Assembly: GCA_043585095.1 (NCBI GenBank)
Contig: CP121321.1
Location: 496,001 to 560,000 of the forward strand
From: JANQIO01 sp043585095
GTDB lineage: Bacteria > Pseudomonadota > Gammaproteobacteria > Pseudomonadales > Halieaceae
Length of the DNA stretch: 64,000 bases
Direction of reading: 5' to 3'
Below, piece by piece: positions 44,430 to 53,121 of this stretch. Position numbers and translations under genes: made by a program. Numbering within the stretch: position 1 is the first letter of the stretch; each line of letters begins with the position of its first letter. Under the pieces are notes generated by a model, which did no database searches, was not told the DNA's origin, and saw nothing but the letters and a program-made list of their open reading frames with translations.

Positions 44430-46108
44430 TTTTTTGCAGCCTCACTTTTTGCAGCTTCGATAATGGCATTGGTATTGGGCTCAAAATGGGATTGCGCTGT
44501 GCCGTCCAGAGCTTCATAAATCTCGGCGCCCATGGCCTTGCCCAGCTCAACGCCCCACTGGTCGAAAGAGTTGATTTGCCAGAGATGGCCGCTGAAAAAC
44601 ACCTTGTGCTCATACAGCGCGATTAACGAGCCAAGCGTATAGGGTGTCAGCGACTCGGCAATTAGCACAGAGCTGGGCCTATTGCCGGGTATCGTCAGGT
44701 GGGCTGCAAGTTCTACGGCGCGCTCTTTCCCAGCGCCGCGCGTTTCCAAAGACGCCAGCGACGCCGCCTCATTGCGACCGAGCGCAAGAGCGCGTGCCTG
44801 GCTCAGGCCATTTGCGAGCAAGCGGCGTTTACCTTCCGTCTCAGCCGCTGCGCCTTCGCCGTTATCGCAGCCTGTGAAAAGTATGAAGTCGATGGGACAT
44901 AGAGTAGTGCCCTGGTGTAACAGTTGATGGAAGGAGTGCTGTCCGTTGGTGCCGACATCGCCCCAGAGAATCGGTGCCGTGGCGTACTCAAGGTGCTGGC
45001 CCTGATGGTTGACCTGTTTGCCATTACTCTCCATCGAAAGCTGTTGAAGAAACGCAGGGAGATGCTGCAGATGTTGATGGTAGGGAATCACCGCATGCAC
45101 TTGAGACGCCATAAAATTGACGTACCAGATCTCGAGAAGACTCAGCCTAAGTGGCAGGCTGTCCAGTGCGGAACTGTCACGAAAATGGGCGTCCATATCT
45201 CGCGCACCGGACAAAAGCGTCCTGAACGACGGCATGCCGATAGCGAAAGCGATGCTCCAGCCGATTGCTGACCAGAGAGAGTAGCGACCGCCTACCCAGT
45301 CCCACATAGGTAGAACATTTTCAGCTGGAATGCCGAGCTCTTCTGCGCCGCTCAGGTTGGTGCTCACGGCCAACAGGTGCCGACCCAGAGAAGCCTCTGC
45401 AACGCCGCTGTCCAACAGCCACTGCCGCGCCCGCGCCGCGTTATAAAGCGTCTCTTCTGTGGTGAGTGTCTTGGAGCAAATGATAAAAAGAGTGCTGTCA
45501 GCAGAGAGCGAGGACAGCGTATCCGTCAGATCGTCCGGGTCCACGTTGGCGCAGTAATGCACTCTACATGTCTCTACATGGAAGGGTTTTAGCGCCGCCG
45601 TGACCATGCGAGGCCCAAGATCGGAGCCTCCAATCCCTATATTGACTACATCTGTAATAACCTTGTCGGAGTGCCCCCGGTGATCACCGGAATGAACGCG
45701 ATCAACCCAGCGTTCCATGCGTTGCAAACATGCATGCACTGCGCTGTATTCCTGCTGGAGGTTCTCAAACGGGGCATCGGCACGCAGCAAAGTGTGCAGC
45801 ACTGCGCGATCTTCCGTGTGATTGATTGGCCTGCCATCAAACAGTGCTTCTCGCGCTTCCAGTGCACCGGCAGTGTTCGCCCACCGAGCAAGTTCGTCGA
45901 GGCTGTCGCGCCGCATCAGATGCCGAGATGTATCCAGACGCCATCCCGCCGCTTCCAGCACAAATGGGGGCGAGCTGGTGTGTGGCGATGAAATGTGGCC
46001 GGCCAGGTCAAGTTGCCGATCACGAGAAGCCAGCGATCGCAGCGTTTCGAGGTGGCCAAAATCGGGGAAGGGCGCAGATTGCGTGGGCTCAGACATGGCC
46101 ATCTTCAT
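44426..46108 (-). CDS. pgi: glucose-6-phosphate isomerase
   Basis: Interconverts glucose-6-P and fructose-6-P, linking glycolysis to the sugar-nucleotide enzymes encoded on either side. The 560-residue protein has the family blocks IGIGGSDLGPRMV, VGGRYSLWSAIG, SMESNGKQV and GNRPSSVLIAESLTP. Three ATG codons occur within the first five positions; the first is used here, and the third (46096) gives MSEPTQ. It is the first gene of a pgi-tviB unit with a well-formed promoter upstream. Confidence 0.96.
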   Translation of the reverse strand: MKMAMSEPTQSAPFPDFGHLETLRSLASRDRQLDLAGHISSPHTSSPPFVLEAAGWRLDTSRHLMRRDSLDELARWANTAGALEAREALFDGRPINHTEDRAVLHTLLRADAPFENLQQEYSAVHACLQRMERWVDRVHSGDHRGHSDKVITDVVNIGIGGSDLGPRMVTAALKPFHVETCRVHYCANVDPDDLTDTLSSLSADSTLFIICSKTLTTEETLYNAARARQWLLDSGVAEASLGRHLLAVSTNLSGAEELGIPAENVLPMWDWVGGRYSLWSAIGWSIAFAIGMPSFRTLLSGARDMDAHFRDSSALDSLPLRLSLLEIWYVNFMASQVHAVIPYHQHLQHLPAFLQQLSMESNGKQVNHQGQHLEYATAPILWGDVGTNGQHSFHQLLHQGTTLCPIDFILFTGCDNGEGAAAETEGKRRLLANGLSQARALALGRNEAASLASLETRGAGKERAVELAAHLTIPGNRPSSVLIAESLTPYTLGSLIALYEHKVFFSGHLWQINSFDQWGVELGKAMGAEIYEALDGTAQSHFEPNTNAIIEAAKSEAAKK

Positions 46109-46122
46109 TGCTTGGGGCAGTC

Positions 46123-46151
46123 AGTATAAGTAGGGGAGAAACTAGCTTCAA
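46123..46151 (-). promoter_or_regulatory. promoter of the pgi-tviB unit
   Basis: On the minus strand, TTGAAG (46146-46151) is followed after exactly 17 bp by TATACT (46123-46128), 15-20 bp from the pgi start. The same two hexamers occur before uvrA. Confidence 0.65.
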
Positions 46152-46191
46152 TGGACAGCGAAATGCAGTCCAAGCGCGCGGCTGATGTGAT

Positions 46192-47184
46192 TTAGTGATC
46201 GCGTCTGAGCGCCAGTTCTGCAACGATCTTAAGTGCGTTCTTGGCATCGCTGTCGGGAAGGTCTTGCAAGGATGCTAGAGCCGACTGTTGGTAGTCGCTG
46301 GCAAGGCCTCTGGCGTAGTCGAGAGAGCCATTGCGATGAACCGCTGCCACGACTTGATCAATGTGCTCCGCTGTTTTCTCGCGGATGGCGTGAGTAACAA
46401 TCTCTTTTTCAGCCGCGTTACCTTGTTGCAGCGTATGTATCAGTGGCAGGGTAGGCTTGCCTTCATTGAGGTCATCGCCGACGTTTTTGCCCATGACGGC
46501 GGGGTCGCCCTCATAGTCCAGAACATCGTCGATCACCTGAAAAGCGATGCCCACGTTCATTCCGTAGTCGCGTAGCTGGTCTGCGAGCGCGACAGGCGCT
46601 TGACTCAGCAGGCCGCCACCGTAGCAGGCCGACGCGAAAAGTATGGCGGTTTTACGGCGGATGACGTCTAGATAGTTGGCCTCGCTGGTTTCCGGGTCGC
46701 CAGCACGAACAAGCTGTAGCACCTCGCCCGCCGCAATTTGATTGGTGGTATTGGCCATGTCCTCCATGATGCCCATATCCCCCATGGCTACCATTAGCTG
46801 AAACGCACGTGAATACAGGAAGTCGCCGACCAAAACACTGGAGGCGTTGCCGAACTCTGCATTTGCGGTTGGTCTGCCCCGGCGCAAGGCCGATAGATCA
46901 ACCACGTCGTCGTGCAGCAGCGTTGCGGTATGTATGAACTCAACGACTGCGGCGAAGCGAATATGGTCTTCCCCCTTATAGCCCGCCGCCTGTGCGGCAA
47001 GCAGTGCCAAGGTGGGCCTGAGCCGTTTGCCGCCAGCTTCAACGATGTAGTGGCCAATGTTTTCGACCAGGCCAACGTCCGAGGCAAGGTTCTTTACAAT
47101 AAGCTCGTTTACGGCTTCGAGCTCCTCCCTGACGGTGGCGCGTATGGTTTGCATTGGCGATGCGCTGTTTGAAGCCGAAAGCAT
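46192..47184 (-). CDS. ispB: octaprenyl diphosphate synthase
   Basis: IspB builds the long-chain prenyl tail of ubiquinone by adding isopentenyl units. The 330-residue protein has the first aspartate-rich motif LLHDDVVDLSALRRGRPT near residue 90 and the second FQVIDDVLDYEGD near residue 215, with KRLRPTLALLA before them. The start is not certain: the ATG ten codons later (47154) gives the family N-terminus MQTIRATVREEL. It is divergent from rplU, a conserved arrangement. Chain length cannot be read from sequence alone. Confidence 0.95.
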   Translation of the reverse strand: MLSASNSASPMQTIRATVREELEAVNELIVKNLASDVGLVENIGHYIVEAGGKRLRPTLALLAAQAAGYKGEDHIRFAAVVEFIHTATLLHDDVVDLSALRRGRPTANAEFGNASSVLVGDFLYSRAFQLMVAMGDMGIMEDMANTTNQIAAGEVLQLVRAGDPETSEANYLDVIRRKTAILFASACYGGGLLSQAPVALADQLRDYGMNVGIAFQVIDDVLDYEGDPAVMGKNVGDDLNEGKPTLPLIHTLQQGNAAEKEIVTHAIREKTAEHIDQVVAAVHRNGSLDYARGLASDYQQSALASLQDLPDSDAKNALKIVAELALRRDH

Positions 47185-47253
47185 GGTGCGGTCCAGTATT
47201 TGAGGGCCGTAATAGTAGTGTTCGTAAGTCCTTGTGTCATATGGAATTCAGTG

Positions 47254-47282
47254 TTGCCTGCGCGGGCTTATTTCAGTAGAAT
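47254..47282 (+). promoter_or_regulatory. promoter of rplU-rpmA
   Basis: TTGCCT (47254-47259) and TAGAAT (47277-47282) are separated by 17 bp, followed by the G/C-rich CGCCGCCCTC. This is the fourth ribosomal promoter in the window with this -10 box and spacing. A leader of about 155 bases would precede rplU. Confidence 0.7.
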
Positions 47283-47442
47283 CGCCGCCCTCAAAGGGAA
47301 TGGCCCGCTAGCGCGGAGTTTTCCTGGAATACGCCCAGTGCCAGGCTCTGCCCCACGGTTCTGCAAGGTGTGTCGTCGACACGCTTGAGTACGGTGGTAA
47401 TGATTGTTCAATACGCGAGCTGGCGAACTAGAGAACACGAAA

Positions 47443-47754
47443 ATGTATGCAGTTATTGAGAGTGGTGGTAAACAGCACCGCGTGGTAGAGGGTGAGACCC
47501 TCAAGCTTGAAAAAATTGAAGTCGCTACCGGCGAGAGTGTCGAGTTTGACCGTGTACTTATGCTGGGTAGCGGCGAAGATGTAAAAATTGGTAAGCCTTT
47601 GGTAGATGGTGGCAAGGTCACCGCAGAAGTCGTAGCCCATGGCCGCCATGACAAAGTTAAAATCATCAAGTTCAACCGTCGTAAGCACCATCGTAAGCAG
47701 GCGGGCCACCGTCAGTGGTATACGGAAGTTAAAATCACTGGCATCAGTGGTTAA
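47443..47754 (+). CDS. rplU: 50S ribosomal protein L21
   Basis: L21 binds 23S rRNA in the presence of L20. The ATG at 47443 gives the family N-terminus MYAVIESGGKQHRVVEGE and 103 residues; an in-frame upstream start adds unrelated sequence. The C-terminal signature RRKHHRKQAGHRQWYTEVKI is intact. rpmA follows after 26 bp. Confidence 0.97.
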   Translation: MYAVIESGGKQHRVVEGETLKLEKIEVATGESVEFDRVLMLGSGEDVKIGKPLVDGGKVTAEVVAHGRHDKVKIIKFNRRKHHRKQAGHRQWYTEVKITGISG

Positions 47755-47780
47755 TCGCAGACAAGTTTAGGAGATAGCAA

Positions 47781-48038
47781 ATGGCTCATAAAAAAGCAGG
47801 CGGTAGTACTCGTAACGGTCGCGATTCCGAAAGCAAGCGTCTAGGCGTAAAGCGCTACGGTGGACAGGTCGTCAAGGCAGGTAACATTCTGGTTCGCCAG
47901 CGCGGCACCCGTATTCACGCCGGCGACAATGTGGGTTGTGGTAAAGACCACACTTTGTTTGCCAAAGCAGACGGAACCGTGCAGTTTGTTACGCGCGGAC
48001 GAGAGAAGCGCAAGTTCGTACAAATCGTAAGCGCTTAA
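47781..48038 (+). CDS. rpmA: 50S ribosomal protein L27
   Basis: L27 extends its N-terminus into the peptidyl transferase centre. The 85-residue product begins MAHKKAGGSTRNGRDSESKR and has GNILVRQRGTRIHAGDNVG. It starts directly with MAHKKAGG, without the cleaved extension of Firmicutes. A terminator 60 bp downstream ends the unit. Confidence 0.98.
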   Translation: MAHKKAGGSTRNGRDSESKRLGVKRYGGQVVKAGNILVRQRGTRIHAGDNVGCGKDHTLFAKADGTVQFVTRGREKRKFVQIVSA

Positions 48039-48097
48039 ATCGACGCAGCATTGCGAGGCCCATGCCGGCAGTGTAGCTCAAGTCGAAAAACGCTATT

Positions 48098-48128
48098 GAA
48101 AAAGGGCCCATAAGGGCCCTTTTTTTTT
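48098..48128 (+). terminator. rho-independent terminator after rpmA
   Basis: AGGGCCC (48103-48109) pairs with GGGCCCT (48114-48120) around ATAA, flanked by A residues on the left and a run of nine T on the right. It lies between rpmA and obgE. Confidence 0.9.
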
Positions 48129-48154
48129 CACCCCTTCACAACTACAGTCTGAAC

Positions 48155-49348
48155 ATGAAATTTGTCGACGAAACCGTTATCACCGTACAGGCAGGCAAGG
48201 GCGGCAATGGCTGCCTGAGCTTCCGACGTGAAAAGTACATTGCCAAAGGTGGTCCCGATGGCGGCGATGGGGGTGATGGCGGTAGTGTCTATGTCGAAGC
48301 CAGGGAAGCGCTGAATACGCTGGTTGATTATCGCTACGTGCGCCATTACGGCGCCGCTAACGGTGAGGGCGGTCGCGGCCGCAACTGCACAGGTAGAAGC
48401 GGGGATGACCTAATACTTCAGGTGCCAGTTGGTACCACCATACTCGATGAAGAGTCTGGTGACGTGCTGGGCGATTTATCCAGCGACGGGCAGCGTCTGC
48501 TCGTGGCGCAAGGCGGCTTTCACGGTCTTGGCAACACCCGCTTCAAATCTTCGACCAACCGCGCTCCGCGACAGACGTCGCCTGGAAGCGAGGGTGAGCG
48601 TCGCAGTTTGCGTCTGGAGCTCAAAGTATTGGCCGATGTGGGCCTACTGGGGCTACCAAATGCTGGCAAGTCCACGTTTATCCGATCGGTAAGCTCCGCC
48701 AAGCCTAAAGTCGCTGATTATCCCTTTACGACGCTTGTTCCCAACCTGGGTGTTGTGAAGGTTCAGGCGCATCGCAGCTTCGTGGTCGCTGATATACCCG
48801 GGCTCATTGAGGGAGCGTCTGATGGTGCCGGCCTGGGCATACGTTTTTTACGGCATCTCACACGAAATCGCATCTTGTTGCACCTCGTCGATCTGTCGCC
48901 CTTTGACTGCAGCGATCCGTTGGATAATGCGCTGGCAATTGAGCGCGAGATAGCGAGCTTCAGTCCTGCGCTGGCAGCCAGAGAACGCTGGTTAGTGCTG
49001 AACAAAGCGGACCTGTTGGATGCCGGTGCGGTAGCCGCTGCCAAACAACAAATCATCGAAGGGTTGCAGTGGGAAGGTCCGGTGTACGTGATTTCGGCGA
49101 TAAACACCGAGGGCACAGATCGACTCTGTGGCGACCTGATGACCTGGCTGGAAGCGGTTCGAGAGCAAGAGGCTAATGATCCTGAGGTAGCGGCCGCGGA
49201 GCAGGAAGCTCAGATTGCTCTGCAGGCCGAGGCTAGAGAACGCATAGAGGAGCTAAGAGTCAGTCGTCGTCGGCACCCCGCCGATGAATCCGACGATGAC
49301 GAACAGGACGATGACGACTACGACGTGGAAGTCGAGTATGTCCCCTGA
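48155..49348 (+). CDS. obgE: GTPase Obg
   Basis: Obg is an essential GTPase acting in large-subunit assembly and the stringent response. The 397-residue protein has the glycine-rich Obg fold at the N-terminus (TVQAGKGGNGCLSFRREK, GGPDGGDGGDGGSVY), the G domain (GLPNAGKSTF near residue 167, DIPGLIEGASDGAGLGI, NKAD) and a highly acidic tail (DESDDDEQDDDDYD). It begins 27 bp after the rpmA terminator, with no strong promoter seen. Its 3' end overlaps the proB start by 11 bases. Confidence 0.97.
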   Translation: MKFVDETVITVQAGKGGNGCLSFRREKYIAKGGPDGGDGGDGGSVYVEAREALNTLVDYRYVRHYGAANGEGGRGRNCTGRSGDDLILQVPVGTTILDEESGDVLGDLSSDGQRLLVAQGGFHGLGNTRFKSSTNRAPRQTSPGSEGERRSLRLELKVLADVGLLGLPNAGKSTFIRSVSSAKPKVADYPFTTLVPNLGVVKVQAHRSFVVADIPGLIEGASDGAGLGIRFLRHLTRNRILLHLVDLSPFDCSDPLDNALAIEREIASFSPALAARERWLVLNKADLLDAGAVAAAKQQIIEGLQWEGPVYVISAINTEGTDRLCGDLMTWLEAVREQEANDPEVAAAEQEAQIALQAEARERIEELRVSRRRHPADESDDDEQDDDDYDVEVEYVP

Positions 49349-50468
49349 AGCGGGTCGAAATTCGATTACCGAAGGCAAACGTTGGGTCGTAAAAGTCGGC
49401 AGCGCGCTGCTGACGGCCGATGGCCGTGGCCTGGACGAATCGATGATCAAGCAACTGGTTGCTGATCTTGCTTCACTGCGAGCTATGGGCAAGGAGGTAG
49501 TGCTGGTCTCAAGCGGTGCCGTGGCTGCTGGGATGCTTCGTCTGGGCTGGACCGAGCGCCCTGGCGCGCTCCATGACCTTCAGGCCGCGGCTGCAGTGGG
49601 TCAGATGGGCCTGGTGCAGCGCTATGAGTCAGCGTTTCAGGCACATGGACTGCATACGGCACAGGTGCTGTTGAGCCACGACGATATGCGGGCAAGAGAT
49701 CGATATTTGAACGCGCGTAGCACGCTTACCACGCTGTTATCGCTTGGTGTGGTGCCAGTGGTAAATGAAAACGATACGGTGGTTACCGATGAGATTCGCT
49801 TCGGTGACAATGACACTCTGGCAGCCATGGTTGCTAACCTGTTGGACGCCGACGTGCTGTTAATTCTCACCGATCGCGACGGGCTGTATAACGCAGATCC
49901 CGCCGCGTCTCCTGACGCGACGCTAGTCACCCATGCGATGGCAGAGGACCCTGGCCTGGAGGCTATGGCAGGGAGCGGCGGACGTCTGGGGCGCGGGGGT
50001 ATGTTGACCAAGGTCAAGGCAGGGCGGTTGGCGGCTCGATCAGGCACGGAAACCTTAATCGCCTCGGGTAAAGAAACAGACATCGTAAAGCGACTCGCTC
50101 AAGGCGAAGCAGCTGGCACTTGGCTGCGCGCAGGACAGGCTCCGCTAGCCGCTCGAAAGCAATGGTTGGCCGGGCTAATGCGGTGCAATGGTTCGTTAGT
50201 GCTGGACGACGGCGCAGTCGCGGTTCTAAGCGACTCGGGGCGCAGTTTGTTGCCGGTTGGCGTAACTGCGATCAAGGGTAACTTCCAACGCGGCGATGTG
50301 GTGGCATGCCTGAACGGTGAGGGCCGCGAAATCGGCCGCGGCCTGGTTAACTACAGCTCGCAGGAAGCCGCAAAAATTATCGGCCGAGCCTCGGGCTCCA
50401 TCGAAGAGTGTTTAGGCTACCAGGGGGACCCTGAGATCATTCATCGAGATAACTTAGTAATTACTTGA
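49338..50468 (+). CDS. proB: glutamate 5-kinase
   Basis: ProB phosphorylates glutamate in the first step of proline synthesis and is usually feedback-inhibited by proline. The ATG at 49338 gives 376 residues starting MSPEAGRNSITEGKRWVVKV, the normal length; longer frames run into obgE. The amino-acid kinase domain (VSSGAVAAGMLRLGW, VVNENDTVVTDEIRFGDNDT) is followed by a C-terminal PUA domain (SLLPVGVTAIKGNFQRGD onward). Overlap with obgE indicates cotranscription. proA is not in the window. Confidence 0.95.
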   Translation: MSPEAGRNSITEGKRWVVKVGSALLTADGRGLDESMIKQLVADLASLRAMGKEVVLVSSGAVAAGMLRLGWTERPGALHDLQAAAAVGQMGLVQRYESAFQAHGLHTAQVLLSHDDMRARDRYLNARSTLTTLLSLGVVPVVNENDTVVTDEIRFGDNDTLAAMVANLLDADVLLILTDRDGLYNADPAASPDATLVTHAMAEDPGLEAMAGSGGRLGRGGMLTKVKAGRLAARSGTETLIASGKETDIVKRLAQGEAAGTWLRAGQAPLAARKQWLAGLMRCNGSLVLDDGAVAVLSDSGRSLLPVGVTAIKGNFQRGDVVACLNGEGREIGRGLVNYSSQEAAKIIGRASGSIEECLGYQGDPEIIHRDNLVIT

Positions 50469-50544
50469 TTCGCCTGCCGGTTTATCCCAAGCAGTGAAAA
50501 TCCTGGGTGATATCGCACGCTGCACATCGAGTAGCGGCTCACCC

Positions 50545-50571
50545 GAGGCCATCCGGAATCGGGCTGGCCTC
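50545..50571. other. stem-loop between convergent proB and ilvC
   Basis: GAGGCCA (50545-50551) pairs with TGGCCTC (50565-50571) in the 129-bp gap between the convergent genes. There is no T run on either side, so it is at best a weak terminator or mRNA end protector. Confidence 0.4.
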
Positions 50572-50597
50572 AGGCGAATCGAGATCAGACAAACGCC

Positions 50598-52070
50598 TTA
50601 GTAGATAGACTTCATGGCGGTCATGTAGCCGCGTAGCTTCCGACCCACGGTCTCGACAGGGTGGTTCCGGATTGCTTCGTTCACGCGAATCAGTTCCTGA
50701 TTATCGACGCCGTTGTCGCCTCCCATGCCCTTGCCGATGACATCAATGTCGATGTTGCCCATAAAGTCTTCGAGCAATGGGCGACAGGCGTGATCAAAGA
50801 GGTAGCAGCCGTATTCTGCCGTGTCTGAAATCACTACATTCATCTCGTAGAGTTTTTTGCGTGCAATCGTGTTGGCAATCAACGGGGTCTCGTGCAGTGA
50901 CTCGTAGTAGGCCGATTCATCAATTATGCCGGCGCTGGTCATCACCTCGAAAGCAAGCTCTACGCCGGCTTTGCACATGGCGATGAGCAGAATGCCGTGA
51001 TCGTAATACTCTTGCTCCGGTATCTCCTGTGTCGTGTTTTCTGCGTTCTCAAAGGCTGTTTCCTGAGTTGCGGCACGCCACTTCAGCAGGTTGGCGTCAC
51101 CTGCAGCCCAGTCTTCCATCATGGTGCGCGAGAATTCGCCGGTCATGATGTCGTCCTGATGCTTTTGATACAGAGGGCGCATGATGGTTTTAAGCTCTTC
51201 TGCAAGATAGTAAGCGCGAACTTTTGCAGGATTGGAGAGACGGTCCATCATATTGGTGATGCCACCGTGCTTGAGGCCCTCTGTAACGGTTTCCCATCCA
51301 TACTGAATAAGCTTGGAGGCATAGCCCGGCTCAATGCCTTTCTCTACCATCTTGTCAAAGCACAGAATCGCGCCGGTTTGCAACATGCCGCACAAAATTG
51401 TTTGCTCTCCCATCAGGTCAGATTTCACTTCTGCAACAAAGGAAGATTCCAAAACCCCAGCGCGATGCCCGCCGGTGCCAGCGGCATAAGCCTTGGCTAA
51501 TTCAAGTCCATCGCCATTGGGGTCGTTCTCCGTGTGCACGGCGATAAGGGTCGGCACACCAAAGCCACGCTTGTACTCTTCCCGGACTTCGGTCCCCGGG
51601 CACTTGGGCGCCACCATGATCACGGTGATGTCCTCGCGTATTTGCATGCCCTCTTCGACAATGTTGAAACCGTGTGAGTAGGCGAGGCAGGCACCTTGTT
51701 TCATAAGCGGCATGACAGCGTTTACGACACCTGTGTGCTGCTTGTCGGGCGTCAGGTTAAGAACCATGTCAGCGGTGGGTATGAGTTCCTTATAGCTGCC
51801 TACCGTAAACCCGTTCTCTGTCGCGTTTTTCCAGGACTGGCGTTGCTCGGTGATAGCGTCATCGCGCAGCGCATAGGAGACGTCCAGGCCGCTGTCTCTC
51901 AGGTTTAACCCCTGGTTCAAACCCTGGGATCCGCAGCCGACGATCACCAACTTTTTACCTTTGAGTTTGTCTACGCCGTCGGCGAACTCTTCGCGTTGCA
52001 TGAATCGGCATTTGCCAAGCTGTTCAAGCTGCAGACGCAGCGGCAGCGTATTGAAATAGTTCTGTCCCAT
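50598..52070 (-). CDS. ilvC: ketol-acid reductoisomerase, class II
   Basis: IlvC converts acetolactate and acetohydroxybutyrate to dihydroxy acids in isoleucine and valine synthesis, using NADPH and magnesium. The ATG at 52070 gives 490 residues beginning MGQNYFNTLPLRLQLEQLGK, which is the class II length with a duplicated C-terminal domain. The Rossmann motif VGCGSQGLNQGLNLRDSG and the metal-site segment LMGEQTILCG are visible. Upstream in-frame codons have no homology. It is divergent from ilvY, the expected activator. Confidence 0.96.
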   Translation of the reverse strand: MGQNYFNTLPLRLQLEQLGKCRFMQREEFADGVDKLKGKKLVIVGCGSQGLNQGLNLRDSGLDVSYALRDDAITEQRQSWKNATENGFTVGSYKELIPTADMVLNLTPDKQHTGVVNAVMPLMKQGACLAYSHGFNIVEEGMQIREDITVIMVAPKCPGTEVREEYKRGFGVPTLIAVHTENDPNGDGLELAKAYAAGTGGHRAGVLESSFVAEVKSDLMGEQTILCGMLQTGAILCFDKMVEKGIEPGYASKLIQYGWETVTEGLKHGGITNMMDRLSNPAKVRAYYLAEELKTIMRPLYQKHQDDIMTGEFSRTMMEDWAAGDANLLKWRAATQETAFENAENTTQEIPEQEYYDHGILLIAMCKAGVELAFEVMTSAGIIDESAYYESLHETPLIANTIARKKLYEMNVVISDTAEYGCYLFDHACRPLLEDFMGNIDIDVIGKGMGGDNGVDNQELIRVNEAIRNHPVETVGRKLRGYMTAMKSIY

Positions 52071-52160
52071 GTGAAGGCTCTCCAAATTTGGTTTCGCAGA
52101 AAGGCGCGTACAGTACCGCAGCAAAGTCTTTGCGTAAAACGCTATAAAAAATATACAGTA

Positions 52161-52175
52161 TTGCGTTTGATGCAA
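52161..52175. promoter_or_regulatory. candidate IlvY operator
   Basis: TTGCGTTTGATGCAA contains the inverted repeat TTGC-N7-GCAA and lies in the 140-bp gap between divergent ilvC and ilvY, about 35 bp before ilvY. LysR-type regulators bind such interrupted dyads. It overlaps a possible ilvC -35 box on the minus strand (TTGCAT). Assignment to IlvY rests on position only. Confidence 0.5.
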
Positions 52176-52210
52176 TTTAAGCTCCCCTTGAGGGTATAGA
52201 GGCAAACCCA

Positions 52211-53110
52211 ATGGACACACGCGAGTTGCAGTTGTTTCTTCATGTTGCCGACACGCTGAGCTTCAGTCGCGCGGCGGAACGGGTGCACGTCAGCTTGTCT
52301 GCGGTCAGCAGGACGATTCAGCGTCTCGAGGAATCTGTCGGTCGACGCCTATTGGAACGTGACCGACGCAGTGTTCGCTTGACCGATGCAGGTCGACAAT
52401 TTGAACGTTACGCGAGAGAGACCGTTGAATCCTGGCAGGTATTGCAGAGAGAACTCGATCCTGACCAGGGCGCGCTGCACGGGGCGTTAAGCGTGTACTG
52501 CTCAGTCACGGCGAGCTACAGCGTGTTGTCGCCTATTCTGGAGCGGTTTCGCAGCGATCAGCCCGGTATTGATATTTTGCTGCATACCGGCGATCAGGCG
52601 GATGCCGTGGACCGGATTAACCGCGGTGAAGAGGACGTAGCCATCGCCGCCAGGCCGGATCGGTTGCCCGGGAGAGTGACTTGTCTAACGCTGCTGCACT
52701 CGCCGTTGGTGTTTATCGCGCCTGCGTTTGACTGTGCGATAAGCCAGCAGTTAGCTCACGAAAGTGATGACTTCAGCAGCCTCCCGTTCATTCTCGCCGA
52801 ACGGGGTGTTAGCCGGCAACGTGTTGACGCGTGGTTTCGCGGTGCTGCCAAGCGACCCCGCATTTACGCGCAGGTAGCAGGTCATGAGGCGATAGCGGCT
52901 ATGGTTGCCTTGGGGCTAGGGATAGGTGCAGTGCCGCAGCTCGTGCTGGAGAATCTCAGCTTTCGCGATCAGCTAAGGCAGTTAAGCACCCAGCTCCCCC
53001 TCGGGCCGTTCCCGGTTGGACTTTGCGCAGACAGGCAGCGTCTCGAAAATCCTCTGGTTGCTGCGTTCTGGGATTCCGCACAACGTTCATACCCCGCCGC
53101 AAAGTGTTAA
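52211..53110 (+). CDS. ilvY: LysR-family regulator IlvY
   Basis: A LysR-type regulator of 299 residues, read as IlvY from its position divergent to ilvC. IlvY activates ilvC in response to acetolactate or acetohydroxybutyrate. The N-terminal winged helix (MDTRELQLFLHVADTLSFSR, then SLSAVSRTIQRLEESVG) is followed by the effector-binding domain from about residue 90, including SVYCSVTASYSVLSPIL and LGLGIGAVPQLVL. pssA starts 11 bp downstream, so readthrough is likely. Confidence 0.92.
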   Translation: MDTRELQLFLHVADTLSFSRAAERVHVSLSAVSRTIQRLEESVGRRLLERDRRSVRLTDAGRQFERYARETVESWQVLQRELDPDQGALHGALSVYCSVTASYSVLSPILERFRSDQPGIDILLHTGDQADAVDRINRGEEDVAIAARPDRLPGRVTCLTLLHSPLVFIAPAFDCAISQQLAHESDDFSSLPFILAERGVSRQRVDAWFRGAAKRPRIYAQVAGHEAIAAMVALGLGIGAVPQLVLENLSFRDQLRQLSTQLPLGPFPVGLCADRQRLENPLVAAFWDSAQRSYPAAKC

Positions 53111-53121
53111 ACTTACCGCCT

